From SAR202 cluster bacterium bin87 (GTDB lineage: Bacteria > Chloroflexota > Dehalococcoidia > Lucifugimonadales > UBA3495), in assembly GCA_002238825.1 (NCBI GenBank), contig MPNC01000006.1, positions 124,001-188,000 on the forward strand: DNA of 64,000 bases. The letters run 5' to 3'. How positions within the stretch are numbered: the first letter of the stretch is position 1; each line of letters opens with the position of its first letter. The notes beneath the pieces are model-generated. The model did no database searches. It was not told the origin of the DNA and saw only the letters and a program-made list of their open reading frames with translations. The translations under genes and the position numbers were made by a program. Shown in pieces: positions 16,512 to 25,547 of the stretch.

Positions 16512-16620
16512 GCCAATCCGTCATTCCTGCGAAAGCAGGAATCCAGAGATGCCCATGAGCAGAGACGTTCTGGGTTCCCGCTTTCGCGGGAACGACGAGG
16601 GCTGGGGCGGGAACGACGAG
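16512..16620. repeat. Family B palindromic repeats (two copies)
   Basis: A copy of the CGTCATTCCTGCGAAAGCAGG element near 16511-16545 and a second, inverted form near 16565-16605 (GGTTCCCGCTTTCGCGGGAA). Further copies or relics lie near 17618, 45355, 46110 and 53810. Confidence 0.75.
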
Positions 16621-16649
16621 TTGGGCGAGTTGACAGATGAGGAGACACC

Positions 16650-16678
16650 AAAAAGCCCCGCCGGCTTCCCGGCGGGGC
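16650..16678 (-). terminator. Rho-independent terminator of the small acidic-protein gene
   Basis: A perfect 10-bp stem (16655-16664 with 16669-16678), four-base loop and five T residues on the minus strand. It lies about 30 bp after the stop at 16706. Confidence 0.85.
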
Positions 16679-16705
16679 GCAATTGCGGGGGTTGGCGGGA
16701 CCGGA

Positions 16706-16900
16706 CTAGCCCGGATTGTGCCGCTCGACCAGCTCGACGATGCGGGCGTCCAAGCCGCCCTTCTGATCGTCCAGCGTGCCGGCGTCAGCGAACGCCACCG
16801 CCAGGTGTGCGTCCCGTTGGATGTCTTCCCAGTCGGTCTCCAGCTCGAACTCGTCCCGCAGTTCTTCAAAAAGCTGGTCCAGCGAAGCCTTGTCGAACAT
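16706..16900 (-). CDS. Small acidic hypothetical protein
   Basis: A 64-residue acidic helical protein, MFDKASLDQLFEELRDEF..., ending in ELVERHNPG. The start is chosen because GGAGGAGGTAA lies nine bases upstream; a longer frame to 17068 is low complexity. It has its own strong terminator. It lies upstream of the phage packaging genes on the same strand and may be a leftover of the same element, but no family was recognised. Confidence 0.6.
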   Translation of the reverse strand: MFDKASLDQLFEELRDEFELETDWEDIQRDAHLAVAFADAGTLDDQKGGLDARIVELVERHNPG

Positions 16901-17096
16901 ATCGGTTTTGTTACCTCCTCCAGTTGGTCGGCGACCCTGCGGTTGAGCCGCCCCGAGCCACGTCGCCGGCACCGGCCAACCCGTGCCTGTCCAAGGCCAT
17001 TCTCCGGCGCTCATGGCAGCACGGGGTATATTACTCCCATTCAACGCCGGGGGCAAGCATCGCCCCAACCCGCGCCGGCCCGCTTTCCCTCAAACC

Positions 17097-17182
17097 GTCA
17101 TTGCGAGCGCAGCGCGGCAATCTCGCCAGGGTCTGCAACGTACTGTCGAGATTGCCGCGTCGCTATCGCTCCTCGCAATGAC
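17097..17182. repeat. Family A palindromic repeat
   Basis: GTCATTGCGAGCGCAGCGCGG at the left mirrored by CTCCTCGCAATGAC at the right, with the internal GGCAATCTCG/CGAGATTGCC pair. Confidence 0.8.
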
Positions 17183-17714
17183 AACCAAAAGATCCTGCGA
17201 ACCCGCGCCGTCCCCAGCGGACCCATCCCGTTCATCCTGTCGATCCATGCAGATTGACTTGGCTCTTTCTCAAAAAATCGGCCAAAACCGGGCGTATTCT
17301 GTAATACTCCCGTAATATTGACCCCGCTAGAATTGCAGGGCAAGTCTGGAAATCTATCCAGCCGTCTTACACGGCCGGCCCATTCGCTCATCCTGAGCAG
17401 ATGGTTCGACAGGCTCACCACGAGCGGGAGAATAGCACTCAACCATGAGCGGAAGAATAACGCTTATCCTGAGCCGCTATGCGCTCATCCTGAGCTTGTC
17501 GAAGGACCGGCCCCCAGACGGCCTCACCACAAGGAGGTGTGAGCCAAATAACCTGCAGAAAGTCGCCCCACGCTCATCCTGAGCTTGTCGAATGGACCGC
17601 CCGCGGGCAACCAACACCGTCATTCCTGCGAAAGCAGGAAACCAGGGTGGAGAACAGGCCCCGGAAACAACGGGCCGAGGGCGCAACCAAAAACTCAGGA
17701 TTACCCACAGGACA

Positions 17715-17730
17715 ATCTCGAAAGGGAGAT
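17715..17730 (+). promoter_or_regulatory. Leader hairpin overlapping the ribosome binding site (copy 1)
   Basis: ATCTC (17715-17719) pairs with GAGAT (17726-17730), burying part of the AAGGGAG ribosome binding site ten bases before the ATG at 17739. The same arrangement precedes the next gene. Confidence 0.5.
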
Positions 17731-17738
17731 CTTGTCAA

Positions 17739-20678
17739 ATGAGTAGAAAAACGAGAAAGCTGATTTGGGCAGTGCCCCTGCTGGCGGTTTTCGCCGTCGC
17801 CGGCGCGCTGGCCATCTTCGCGACCCAGCCGGCTGACCCGGCGGAGGCCCACGGCCCGCCCGGCCCGGTCACCGGCATCAGCGCCACGGCCAGCAGCTAC
17901 CATACCATCAACCTCTCCTGGAATGAGCCGGACTCCGGCGGCGACGTCACCGGCTACCGGATCGACTATTCCGCCGACTCCTACGTCTGGAAGGAACTGG
18001 TGGCCGACACCGGGGACACCAAGACTACCTACCCGGACACCGGCCTCAAGCCGGAAACCGAGCGGTACTACCGGGTGTTCGCCATGAACAGCGCCGGCAC
18101 CGGCCCGGTCTCCACCGACGAAAGCTACGCTTTCACCACCACTGGTGGTGTAGAAGCTCCCAGCGCGGCGCGCAGCCTAGTCGCCACCAGAGGCGCGGGT
18201 CAAATCGACCTGGAGTGGACTGCTCCCGCCGATAACGGTGGCGCCAAAATCGCGCGGTACTGCATCGTCGCTGCAGAAATAGGCACCCCCCTACCGGATA
18301 TTGCTACCAACTGTGCCACTGCGGATGACAGTGCGTTCACCGATGACGACGACCCCTTTATCCGCGATATCAATTCAACTGTGGCGGGTTCGCGGACACT
18401 GACGGTTGTCACCAACAGCGACAAGACAGAGTACGAACACAAGATTCTTGACGTCACTACCGACCCCGATACCACTGTAGGCCAAGGTGAACAGTGGGCG
18501 TTCCAGGTCTATGCTGTGAACATGGGCGCCACAATGATGGTGTCCAGCACGGCTTCCAACCGGGCCACGGCGAGCGTTGGTGCGCCGACCGCAGCACAGA
18601 AGCCCGCCACGCCCATGAACCTGAAAGGAGTTCAAACCGGCGACACGGCAGTCAACCTGTACTGGAATGAAGCCAAGAACGTTGCTTTATCTGCTTCTGC
18701 CACTGCGGTTGTCTACGATCTCCGGACCAGCGTTTACGACCCCGCCGAAAGGGAGTGGAGTGCTTGGGCCGTAACAAACCTTTCTGTTACTCCTAATGTC
18801 GGCACCGCTGAATTGACGGTTACCCAAGGCAACGCTGATGGAACCTCGAAAGTCCGGTACCAGGTGCGCTTCCAGGCCATTGCGGGCGGGGCCCCAGCGA
18901 GTGATTGGTCCAATGTGGCGACGGTCCCGCTTTACGACAGCGACCACACCCTGGGAAACGTGGAGCCCGACTTGGTTGAAGACAACCTGCGGGACGTTAC
19001 CCAGCGCTCGAGTTACAACACCATTCAGTTGGGTTGGATGCGCGACCTGAACGCAGGGTTTAACGCCAATCCAACCGATGACAGCGACTTCACCGATGAC
19101 GGCGAACTGGCACCGTTCCGGCCCACGGGCTACGTGATCGACTACCGGGACGCCTCAGTAACAGACCCTGACAACAACGACGCCATCTATTCCTCCTGGA
19201 GGAGGCTGCAGTCCAACACCGGTTACAGCAGGACCTACTACTACCACCGGGGCTTGGAACAGGGCAGCAATATCCAGTACCGGATCTTCCCCTGGCACAA
19301 AGACCGGTTCGGGACCCCTCAGACCATAACGGCTAGGACCAAGTCCGCCGTCACGCCGGACCCGGTGCGCGGACTGATGGTCGCCGCCGACGGGCCAGAC
19401 AAGCTGACGGTGACCTGGCCGGCAGTGACCAACACCGGTGGTTCGCCCATCACGGGCTACCGGATTGAGGTTGCGATTTCTGATACGGACGATGACTGGC
19501 CCGGAGCCACTGAAAAGGCCGACAACGACGCGACCGCCGCTCCCGCCACCGGCAGCGGCGTGGTGAAGTCCGTTGACGGCACAACCACCACCTACAGCTA
19601 CACCGACGATGACCTCATCGCCGGCAGCACCCGGTGGTTCCGTGTCTTTGCCCTCAACGTGCAGAACGACGAGGACGACGAGACCGGCAGTGTCACTACC
19701 ACTGGGCCGACCGATTCCGACAGAAGCTCCGCTGAAGCGAAGAAGGGCACCACGGCCGCGGGTCCCAACCCCATGGCGCCAGAGGACCTCACTTCGGAAC
19801 TGGCCAAGACTTCGAACCTGTTCACCTTCGGCCAGACCGGCGTGTTGCTGCTGTGGAACAGGGCCAAGGAAAGCCGGGCTTTTGACCCGGTGAGCAACTA
19901 CGAAATCCAGCGCATGGTCAACGGCGGCGAATGGGAGGACCTGGTCACTACCACGAACACAGACACCTTCCACACCGAAGAAGACCTGCCCGCGACGGGT
20001 GAAATGCGCGCCTACCGCGTGCGGTCAGAGACGGGAGACGGGAAGGTAAGCCCGTGGTCCAACACGACCTACTTCCCCGGCATGCACATGGCGGACACCG
20101 CACACGTTGCGGCAGTCACCCCCAATCCGCTGATGGACCAGAATGTGGCCGTAGGCGCCATGGTCACGGTGGACGCATCTGCCGGGTTCACGGGCGACAT
20201 GCTGACGTACTCGGTGATGTCCAGCGACGACACGGTCGCAACCGCCACCGTTGATGAGATGAGTGGCGAGGTTACGATCACCGGCGTCGCGGACGGCACG
20301 GCCACCATCACGGTTACAGCGACGGACTCCGGCATGGCCACGGCCACGCAGACCATCGCGGTGACGGTGCCCTCGGCCGCCCTGGGCGCGCCCACCAACG
20401 TCGAGGCGATGGTTGACATCAACGATGACAACCCCGACGCCCCCATCACCAACATCGTTGTGACCTGGACGGACGGGGAGAATGCTGACGTTCACGACGT
20501 CTATCTGATCTCTTCCGACTTCAGCGTCATCAGGCCGGAGCGCATTGAAGGCGTCCCATCCGCGATGAGTCACACGTTCCCCAACGTGGCGGCCGGCACC
20601 TATATAGGCGCCGTGCGATCCACGTCACCGACTGGGGAGGCGTCCGCGTTCGTCTTCGACGTTGTGACGGTGGAGTAA
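17739..20678 (+). CDS. Large secreted fibronectin type III repeat protein
   Basis: A 979-residue exported protein. The signal peptide is MSRKTRKLIWAVPLLAVFAV... with a cleavage region near residues 30-37. Then follow about six fibronectin type III domains (roughly 43-135, 140-260, 275-385, 410-530, 545-690, 705-800; recognisable by INLSWNEP, IDLEWTAPADNGG, LTVTWPAVTNTGG and VLLLWNRAKE), one BIG2-like domain (about 810-885, VTITGVADGTATITVTATD) and a final FN3-like domain. No sortase, SLH or transmembrane anchor is visible, so it is probably released or bound non-covalently at the surface. It shares its leader sequence and its MS(R/N)KTRK start with the next gene. Role in adhesion or matrix binding is inference. 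Confidence 0.85.
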   Translation: MSRKTRKLIWAVPLLAVFAVAGALAIFATQPADPAEAHGPPGPVTGISATASSYHTINLSWNEPDSGGDVTGYRIDYSADSYVWKELVADTGDTKTTYPDTGLKPETERYYRVFAMNSAGTGPVSTDESYAFTTTGGVEAPSAARSLVATRGAGQIDLEWTAPADNGGAKIARYCIVAAEIGTPLPDIATNCATADDSAFTDDDDPFIRDINSTVAGSRTLTVVTNSDKTEYEHKILDVTTDPDTTVGQGEQWAFQVYAVNMGATMMVSSTASNRATASVGAPTAAQKPATPMNLKGVQTGDTAVNLYWNEAKNVALSASATAVVYDLRTSVYDPAEREWSAWAVTNLSVTPNVGTAELTVTQGNADGTSKVRYQVRFQAIAGGAPASDWSNVATVPLYDSDHTLGNVEPDLVEDNLRDVTQRSSYNTIQLGWMRDLNAGFNANPTDDSDFTDDGELAPFRPTGYVIDYRDASVTDPDNNDAIYSSWRRLQSNTGYSRTYYYHRGLEQGSNIQYRIFPWHKDRFGTPQTITARTKSAVTPDPVRGLMVAADGPDKLTVTWPAVTNTGGSPITGYRIEVAISDTDDDWPGATEKADNDATAAPATGSGVVKSVDGTTTTYSYTDDDLIAGSTRWFRVFALNVQNDEDDETGSVTTTGPTDSDRSSAEAKKGTTAAGPNPMAPEDLTSELAKTSNLFTFGQTGVLLLWNRAKESRAFDPVSNYEIQRMVNGGEWEDLVTTTNTDTFHTEEDLPATGEMRAYRVRSETGDGKVSPWSNTTYFPGMHMADTAHVAAVTPNPLMDQNVAVGAMVTVDASAGFTGDMLTYSVMSSDDTVATATVDEMSGEVTITGVADGTATITVTATDSGMATATQTIAVTVPSAALGAPTNVEAMVDINDDNPDAPITNIVVTWTDGENADVHDVYLISSDFSVIRPERIEGVPSAMSHTFPNVAAGTYIGAVRSTSPTGEASAFVFDVVTVE

Positions 20679-20684
20679 ATCAGT

Positions 20685-20747
20685 TTAGGAGGGTTCCGAT
20701 CATTCTCCCTGAGGAAATGCTCTGGAATAACCTCGGAACCCTCCTAA
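20685..20747 (+). terminator. Long inverted repeat between the two large surface-protein genes
   Basis: TTAGGAGGGTTCCGA (20685-20699) is exactly complementary to 20733-20747, with a 33-base loop. It starts seven bases after the first gene's stop. The stem lacks a T-run, so it may be an attenuator or mRNA-stabilising stem. Confidence 0.6.
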
Positions 20748-20763
20748 TTGCGGCAAAAACGAC

Positions 20764-20779
20764 AATCTCAAAGGAGATT
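20764..20779 (+). promoter_or_regulatory. Leader hairpin overlapping the ribosome binding site (copy 2)
   Basis: AATCTC (20764-20769) pairs with GAGATT (20774-20779) around the AAAG loop, enclosing most of the AAGGAG ribosome binding site upstream of the ATG at 20787. Confidence 0.5.
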
Positions 20780-20786
20780 CAGTCAA

Positions 20787-23786
20787 ATGAGTAACAAAAC
20801 GAGAAAGCGCCTCTGGCCGGTTTCGCTGGTGATGGCCCTCGCCATTGTCGGCGTAGCGGCCGCGTTACTGATTGTGGCGTCTTCCCCGTCGAGCACCCAA
20901 GCGCACGATCCGGACCCGCCGTTGTACGGTGATGATCACTGCGCTGCAATTCCCGACGACTTGAAGCCACTCCACGATGCCGTTGCGGGCGACCATACCT
21001 GCGACAACCCGCCGATGGCGCCGGTCAACGTCTCCCCCATAGCCGCCGCCGACATCGACAATCAGTATCTCGCGCCGGGCGAAACGGCTATGGTCATGAG
21101 CACCATCACCGACGCGGACGCGGGCGACACGCTGACCTGGGCGTGGTCTTCCACTGACAGGGCGGTTGCCACTGTCATGATGGACGCCACGGACGGCAGC
21201 AAGGCTACCGTCACCGCGGTCGCGGACGGCACGGCCACCATCATGGTGACCGCCACCGACGCGGCCGGCCTGTCCGCCCCGCAGACCTTCATGGTCACGG
21301 TGGAGACGCCGGCGATGCCCTCGGTCGCATCCAGCAGCACCAGCGGCAGCGCCACTGTGGAGCTGAAGCTGACCATCCCGTCACTGCCAATAGACGTCCC
21401 CGTGGGCGGCGCCATCGTGCTGATCCTGGAGGACGACTACCAGCAGCCCGCTTCCATCTCCGCCAGCTCGGCCTACTTCGTGGCCGAGGGCGGTGATGAG
21501 ATGCAGCGGAAACAAACCGGAAACGGCTCCCGGGTGTATGCCACGATAAACCCGGAGATCGACACCGACGACTACTTCACGGCGGACAAGAAGGACATCG
21601 ACATCCGCGTGCAGGTTCCTGACATGTGTCCGAACGCCACCAACGATTGCGAAGGTGACAACGGGCTGGTCATGGGCCAGAAGGTGACGTTGGTTCTCCA
21701 GAAGAGCGCCGACATCAAGAACCCGCCGGAAGAGGGCGTCCACAGCACCGGTTACGCCGTGCTGACCCCGACCCAGGGCGTGCCCACCAACAGCCAGAAA
21801 GGCGACGTTTCCATTGGCCAATGGGAAAGCCTCAACACGCTGAACACCTGGGCCAAGATCGGCATCTCCGACGTGGACAACAGTCGCGGCTACGAGATGA
21901 CCGTGACCGGCTCTGGCTTCAACGACGGCACCACTGCCGCCGTGTACGTCAAGGCTAACCCCACCCGTTTTGAGGCTGCCGATTACTGGGAAACGCTGGA
22001 CTGCGATGGCATGAAGGCGCTCCTCAATTCTGACGACGACAAGTACTGCTTCCACTTCGTTCTCGATCAGTCAGCGATGACCTACACTCTCGGGACGGGG
22101 AGTGACGCCTTCACGAACTTGACCGCAGCGGAAAAGACCGCAGTCGCCAATGAGGCAATCGCTGCTTCCAAGTGCGGCGGCATCATCCGGCACGGCACCG
22201 AGGTCGGTGGCGCTCTCGTCGGCACCGACGACAAGGCCGTGGTGACCTTCGAGGTCACGGCGCCCACCTTCCAGCCGGGCAACGTGAACTACATGTGCAT
22301 GGTTGACGGCGAGGGCCGCGCGTCCCACCGGGATGTTGAGGACTTCAATCTGCAGCCCTCCATCAAGGTGGTTCCCAGCAGCGTGGCTTCCGGCGACACC
22401 GTCAACGTGTTCGCTCAGGACTTCCCCGCCGGCACCGGCGGCTTCGTCGAGCTGAAGATCGCCGGGCAGACGATCCCGGGCGTTGTCGGCAGTTCCATCC
22501 GCCAGGATGGTTCCGGCGAGGCGACTTTCGATGTCCCCGGCGGGCTTGAGGGCGTGCTGCGCATCGACGCCAAGTGGGGCGACGTCAACGAGGACAGCAA
22601 GATCACCATCACCGGTGGCGACCTGAGCGTCAGCAAGACCGACGCGCTGCCCAACGAGACCCTGACCATCACCGGCAACGGCTTCGGGAGCCAGACCTGT
22701 ATCCCGTCGTCCAACATCACGCTGGACAATGTGGAGATGATGGTCCATCCGGACTCAAACTCGGAGGACTGCGCCGGCGAGGCCGTGAAGGTTTCCAACT
22801 CGGGGCAGTTCGTCGCTACGGTCATCTTGTGGCCGAAGACCTCGGGAGCCACCAACCCGACGCTGATTCCCGGCATCCACGAGCTTGAGTTCGAGGATGA
22901 CAACGGTTTCTCCGCCAGCGTGAGCCTGACCATCGACGAGCCTACCATCACGGTGACCCCGGACATCGCCGGCCCGCGTGATTACATCACCATCACCGGC
23001 GAGAACTGGCCCGTGGACAACCTGGACAACACCCTGAACAGTCCGGTTACGGTCTGCGTGGAAGACTACGGCAGCGGTGAGACTTGCAACGGCCGTTCGT
23101 ACCCGGTGTACGCCGACGCTGTGGGTCGGTTCACCGTTGAGCACCGCGTCCATCGCCGGGTAGCCATCCCTGACACCGTGCAGCTCAAGGCTACCTACCG
23201 GGACGTGGCCAAGATTGGCTCCTTCGCGGTGCCCGCTTCCACCGTTGAGGTGACCCCCAGCGAAGCGCAGCCGGGCGACACGCTCTCCCTGTCCGCCACC
23301 AACATGCCCGTGTACACCAAGGTTGAATACGTCGAGGTTGGCGGCACCCGGCAGATACACGAAGGTGTCAACACCGACCGCGACGGCAACGTCCAGGTGG
23401 ACGAAGTGCTCGTGCCCGGCCTGGATCCCGGCGTCTACAGCGTGGTCATCGCAGTAGGCGAAAGGGATAATCGCACCATCGCCATCGGCGAGGTCAACGT
23501 GCTGGCCGAGTCCTCGGCCGCCGGCGCTCCCGCCGCGCTCCCCGGAGCCGTGGAGAACCTGGGTGACAGCCTGGTTGCCATCTTCCACTTCGACGACGTG
23601 GGCAAGAACTGGTCGTTCTACGACCCGCGCCCCGAGTTCGCCGATCTCAACACCCTGACCGAAATGGTCAACGGTGAGGCCTACTGGATCCTGGTCAGCG
23701 AGACCGTGGAAGACGTGGTCCTGAACAACAAGGTCCGCAGTCTCACCTGCCGTGGCGACGACTGCTGGAACCTGGAGGTCTGGTAG
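20787..23786 (+). CDS. Large secreted Ig-like/IPT-repeat surface protein
   Basis: A 999-residue exported protein with signal peptide MSNKTRKRLWPVSLVMALAI... (cleavage near residue 38). A BIG2-like domain spans about residues 80-185 (VTAVADGTATIMVTATDAAG). The middle third has no clear family. From about residue 540, four repeated IPT/TIG-like units begin with PSIKVVPSSVASGDTVNVF, SKTDALPNETLTITGNGF, EPTITVTPDIAGPRDYITITG and STVEVTPSEAQPGDTLSLSA. The last ~90 residues (ENLGDSLVAIFHFDDVGKNWSFYDPRPEF...) form a distinct capping domain with a CRGDDCW pair. It has the same leader and N-terminal motif as the preceding gene. Likely cell-surface or matrix protein. Confidence 0.82.
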   Translation: MSNKTRKRLWPVSLVMALAIVGVAAALLIVASSPSSTQAHDPDPPLYGDDHCAAIPDDLKPLHDAVAGDHTCDNPPMAPVNVSPIAAADIDNQYLAPGETAMVMSTITDADAGDTLTWAWSSTDRAVATVMMDATDGSKATVTAVADGTATIMVTATDAAGLSAPQTFMVTVETPAMPSVASSSTSGSATVELKLTIPSLPIDVPVGGAIVLILEDDYQQPASISASSAYFVAEGGDEMQRKQTGNGSRVYATINPEIDTDDYFTADKKDIDIRVQVPDMCPNATNDCEGDNGLVMGQKVTLVLQKSADIKNPPEEGVHSTGYAVLTPTQGVPTNSQKGDVSIGQWESLNTLNTWAKIGISDVDNSRGYEMTVTGSGFNDGTTAAVYVKANPTRFEAADYWETLDCDGMKALLNSDDDKYCFHFVLDQSAMTYTLGTGSDAFTNLTAAEKTAVANEAIAASKCGGIIRHGTEVGGALVGTDDKAVVTFEVTAPTFQPGNVNYMCMVDGEGRASHRDVEDFNLQPSIKVVPSSVASGDTVNVFAQDFPAGTGGFVELKIAGQTIPGVVGSSIRQDGSGEATFDVPGGLEGVLRIDAKWGDVNEDSKITITGGDLSVSKTDALPNETLTITGNGFGSQTCIPSSNITLDNVEMMVHPDSNSEDCAGEAVKVSNSGQFVATVILWPKTSGATNPTLIPGIHELEFEDDNGFSASVSLTIDEPTITVTPDIAGPRDYITITGENWPVDNLDNTLNSPVTVCVEDYGSGETCNGRSYPVYADAVGRFTVEHRVHRRVAIPDTVQLKATYRDVAKIGSFAVPASTVEVTPSEAQPGDTLSLSATNMPVYTKVEYVEVGGTRQIHEGVNTDRDGNVQVDEVLVPGLDPGVYSVVIAVGERDNRTIAIGEVNVLAESSAAGAPAALPGAVENLGDSLVAIFHFDDVGKNWSFYDPRPEFADLNTLTEMVNGEAYWILVSETVEDVVLNNKVRSLTCRGDDCWNLEVW

Positions 23787-23844
23787 GCCGTCGTCCCCGC
23801 AAGGGAACGACAGTCAACCGACTGAATGAGTGTCCAGTAAAGCG

Positions 23845-23879
23845 CCCCTGCCTCCGTGGCTCACGCTGCGGAGGCGGGG
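23845..23879 (+). promoter_or_regulatory. GC-rich hairpin upstream of the collagen-like gene
   Basis: CCCCTGCCTCCG (23845-23856) pairs with CGGAGGCGGGG (23869-23879). It lies 28 bases before the ATG and could terminate the upstream transcript or attenuate this gene. Confidence 0.45.
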
Positions 23880-23906
23880 GGACCACTCCAAGCAGGAGCA
23901 AATGAG

Positions 23907-24587
23907 ATGAAGAGAATTGGAGCAATGGCGGCGGTGGCGTTGATTGCCCTGCTGGTCGCGTTGCCCCTGGGCCTCGTTGCGGCTCAGGGAGATGCGCCGC
24001 GGGCCAACGTGCCCCCCGCATTCATGTTCGGCTACGCCATGGCCGACGGCCTGCCCGTGCCCGAGGGGACCATGATCGTTGCCATGGCTGGCGACGAGAA
24101 GATCGGTTCCGCCACGGCCATGCAGGGCGGCCACTACGAACTGCAGCTCATGCAGCCCGCGGACATGGACTCGATGGTCACCTTCATGGTCGGCGAGCGC
24201 ATGGTGGAATACGAGTACACCTGGATGAGTGGCGACCGCATGATCATGGACCTGTCGGCCGACCTGTCCGCACAGGACGGGCAGATGGGGCCTCCGGGTC
24301 CTGCCGGCGCGTCCGGCCCTCCGGGTGTCCCCGGACCCTCCGGCGCTGACGGCGCTGACGGCCGTGACGGCCGTGACGGAGCCGCTGGCGCAGTCGGGCC
24401 TCCGGGCGCCCAGGGCGAGCAGGGCATCGCCGGCCCTCCGGGCCCTCCGGGTCCGCAGGGTCCCGCCGGTGAGATCGGCCCGTCCGGTTCCGCCGGTTCC
24501 ATGGGCATCATCGCGCTGATCGTGGCCATTGTGGCCGTGATCATCGGGATCGTGGCCATCGTCATGGGACGGCGCACCACCGCGTAG
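23907..24587 (+). CDS. Membrane-anchored collagen-like protein
   Basis: A 226-residue surface protein: signal peptide ([26 protein letters not shown]), a ~100-residue beta-rich N-terminal domain ([20 protein letters not shown] to LSADLSAQ), a collagen-like Gly-X-Y stretch (about residues 112-188, with [20 protein letters not shown] and [13 protein letters not shown]) and a C-terminal transmembrane helix ([23 protein letters not shown]) followed by RRTTA. The Gly-X-Y run predicts a trimeric triple-helical stalk anchored in the membrane with its C-terminus. Lies directly after the two large secreted proteins and ahead of two strong hairpins. The start at MKRIG is chosen over 23856 because it begins the signal peptide. 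Confidence 0.85.
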   Translation: MKRIGAMAAVALIALLVALPLGLVAAQGDAPRANVPPAFMFGYAMADGLPVPEGTMIVAMAGDEKIGSATAMQGGHYELQLMQPADMDSMVTFMVGERMVEYEYTWMSGDRMIMDLSADLSAQDGQMGPPGPAGASGPPGVPGPSGADGADGRDGRDGAAGAVGPPGAQGEQGIAGPPGPPGPQGPAGEIGPSGSAGSMGIIALIVAIVAVIIGIVAIVMGRRTTA

Positions 24588-24604
24588 TCACCGACGAACG
24601 CGCC

Positions 24605-24638
24605 GGATCAGGACCGGCTGCAAAGCCGGTCCTGATCC
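24605..24638 (+). terminator. 14-bp perfect hairpin after the collagen-like gene
   Basis: GGATCAGGACCGGC is exactly complementary to 24625-24638 around a TGCAAA loop. It precedes a second, T-run-bearing terminator. Confidence 0.7.
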
Positions 24639-24645
24639 GAAAACC

Positions 24646-24679
24646 AGCCCCTGCCGGCAACGGCGGGGGCTTTTTATTA
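24646..24679 (+). terminator. Rho-independent terminator
   Basis: An 11-bp stem (24646-24656 with 24661-24671), GCAA loop and TTTTTATT tail. It closes the collagen-like gene's transcription unit. Confidence 0.88.
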
Positions 24680-24819
24680 TCAAAAAATTGTTCAAAAACG
24701 CGCGCCCTTGCCGATGTCGACTGCGCGCCGCGCCGGCTAGCATTAACCGGCCTCGATACCAGAGTGGCAAAGGGTCGATAAACGACCGATAACTGATGCT
24801 GACCAACGGGAGCACGGAC

Positions 24820-25533
24820 ATGAAACGCAACCACCCATTCCGCCTCCGGCTCGCGCGGCGGACGATGCTCCGGCAAACAATGCTGACGCTGGCCGTCGCG
24901 TCGCTGCTGCTGGCGTCCATGTTGGCCGCGCTGGGGGCGGGACCCGACGGCGCCCCGAACGCCACGGCTTCCAATACAGGCGGGCATTGGCAGGTGTTCG
25001 AGGGGCACGCCTTCGCCGACAGCCGGATCGTGCCCTCCGGGGTCTCCCTGGTGGCCTGCCTCGGCGGCTGCGTGGACGGTTACGTCAGCGAACCCGTCGC
25101 CATTGGCCAGGACGGGCGTTACAGCGCCCTGAGGGTCGCGCCCGGCGGCTCGGATCGCAGCGATCTGCCCGACGCCGACGTCATCACCTTCTGGCTCGTG
25201 GGCCACGACGACCAGGTGTCGGCCGTTCAGTCGTGGCTGTTCACCGGAGACGGCCTCACCCGCGAGCTGCACCTGAGCTTCCACAAGCTGCCGGTGCCCT
25301 CCCGCGGCGTTACGACACCAGGCGACGGACGGGGCACGGCGACCACTGACCTGACGGTACCCGACGCAGGAGAATTGGGTCTGGCTCCCGCGCAAACTCC
25401 GCGCAGCTACGTCAACTCGTGGTCATATGCCGGCGTGCCGGTTCTGCCGGGCCTCACCATCCTGGTCGGGATGCTGATCGCCATCATCGGCGTGGCGGTG
25501 CTGGTTCACCGGAACCGTCTCGCCTGGCGGTGA
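24820..25533 (+). CDS. Secreted, C-terminally membrane-anchored protein of unknown function
   Basis: A 237-residue protein with an Arg-rich N-terminus and signal/anchor segment (MLTLAVASLLLASMLAALGA), an extracytoplasmic beta-rich domain (GHWQVFEGHAFADSRIVPSGVSLVACLGGCVDGYVSEP...) and a C-terminal membrane helix (GVPVLPGLTILVGMLIAIIGVAVLVHRNRLAWR). The middle resembles in pattern the N-terminal domain of the preceding collagen-like protein (a short 'name, charge, strength' beta domain with GQDGRYSALRV matching GGHYELQLM), so the two may be related. CLGGC could form a disulfide. GGGAG lies seven bases before the chosen ATG. No family recognised. Confidence 0.65.
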   Translation: MKRNHPFRLRLARRTMLRQTMLTLAVASLLLASMLAALGAGPDGAPNATASNTGGHWQVFEGHAFADSRIVPSGVSLVACLGGCVDGYVSEPVAIGQDGRYSALRVAPGGSDRSDLPDADVITFWLVGHDDQVSAVQSWLFTGDGLTRELHLSFHKLPVPSRGVTTPGDGRGTATTDLTVPDAGELGLAPAQTPRSYVNSWSYAGVPVLPGLTILVGMLIAIIGVAVLVHRNRLAWR

Positions 25534-25547
25534 GGCAAGCGCGGCCG

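Larger units (their letters stand above)
16901..17738. other. Repeat-filled intergenic region upstream of the surface-protein block
   Basis: No credible gene. It holds a family A element (17097-17182), a relic of the family D inverted repeat near 17220-17260, three copies of the family C motif TCATCCTGAGCTTGTCGAA (around 17385, 17465 and 17573) and a family B copy near 17618. The last ~40 bases are the leader of the next gene. Confidence 0.7.

Noticed and set aside
23743..24134. Minus-strand ORFs across the start of the collagen-like gene
   Set aside because: They run against a gene with a signal peptide and Gly-X-Y repeats and have Arg/Pro shadow composition.
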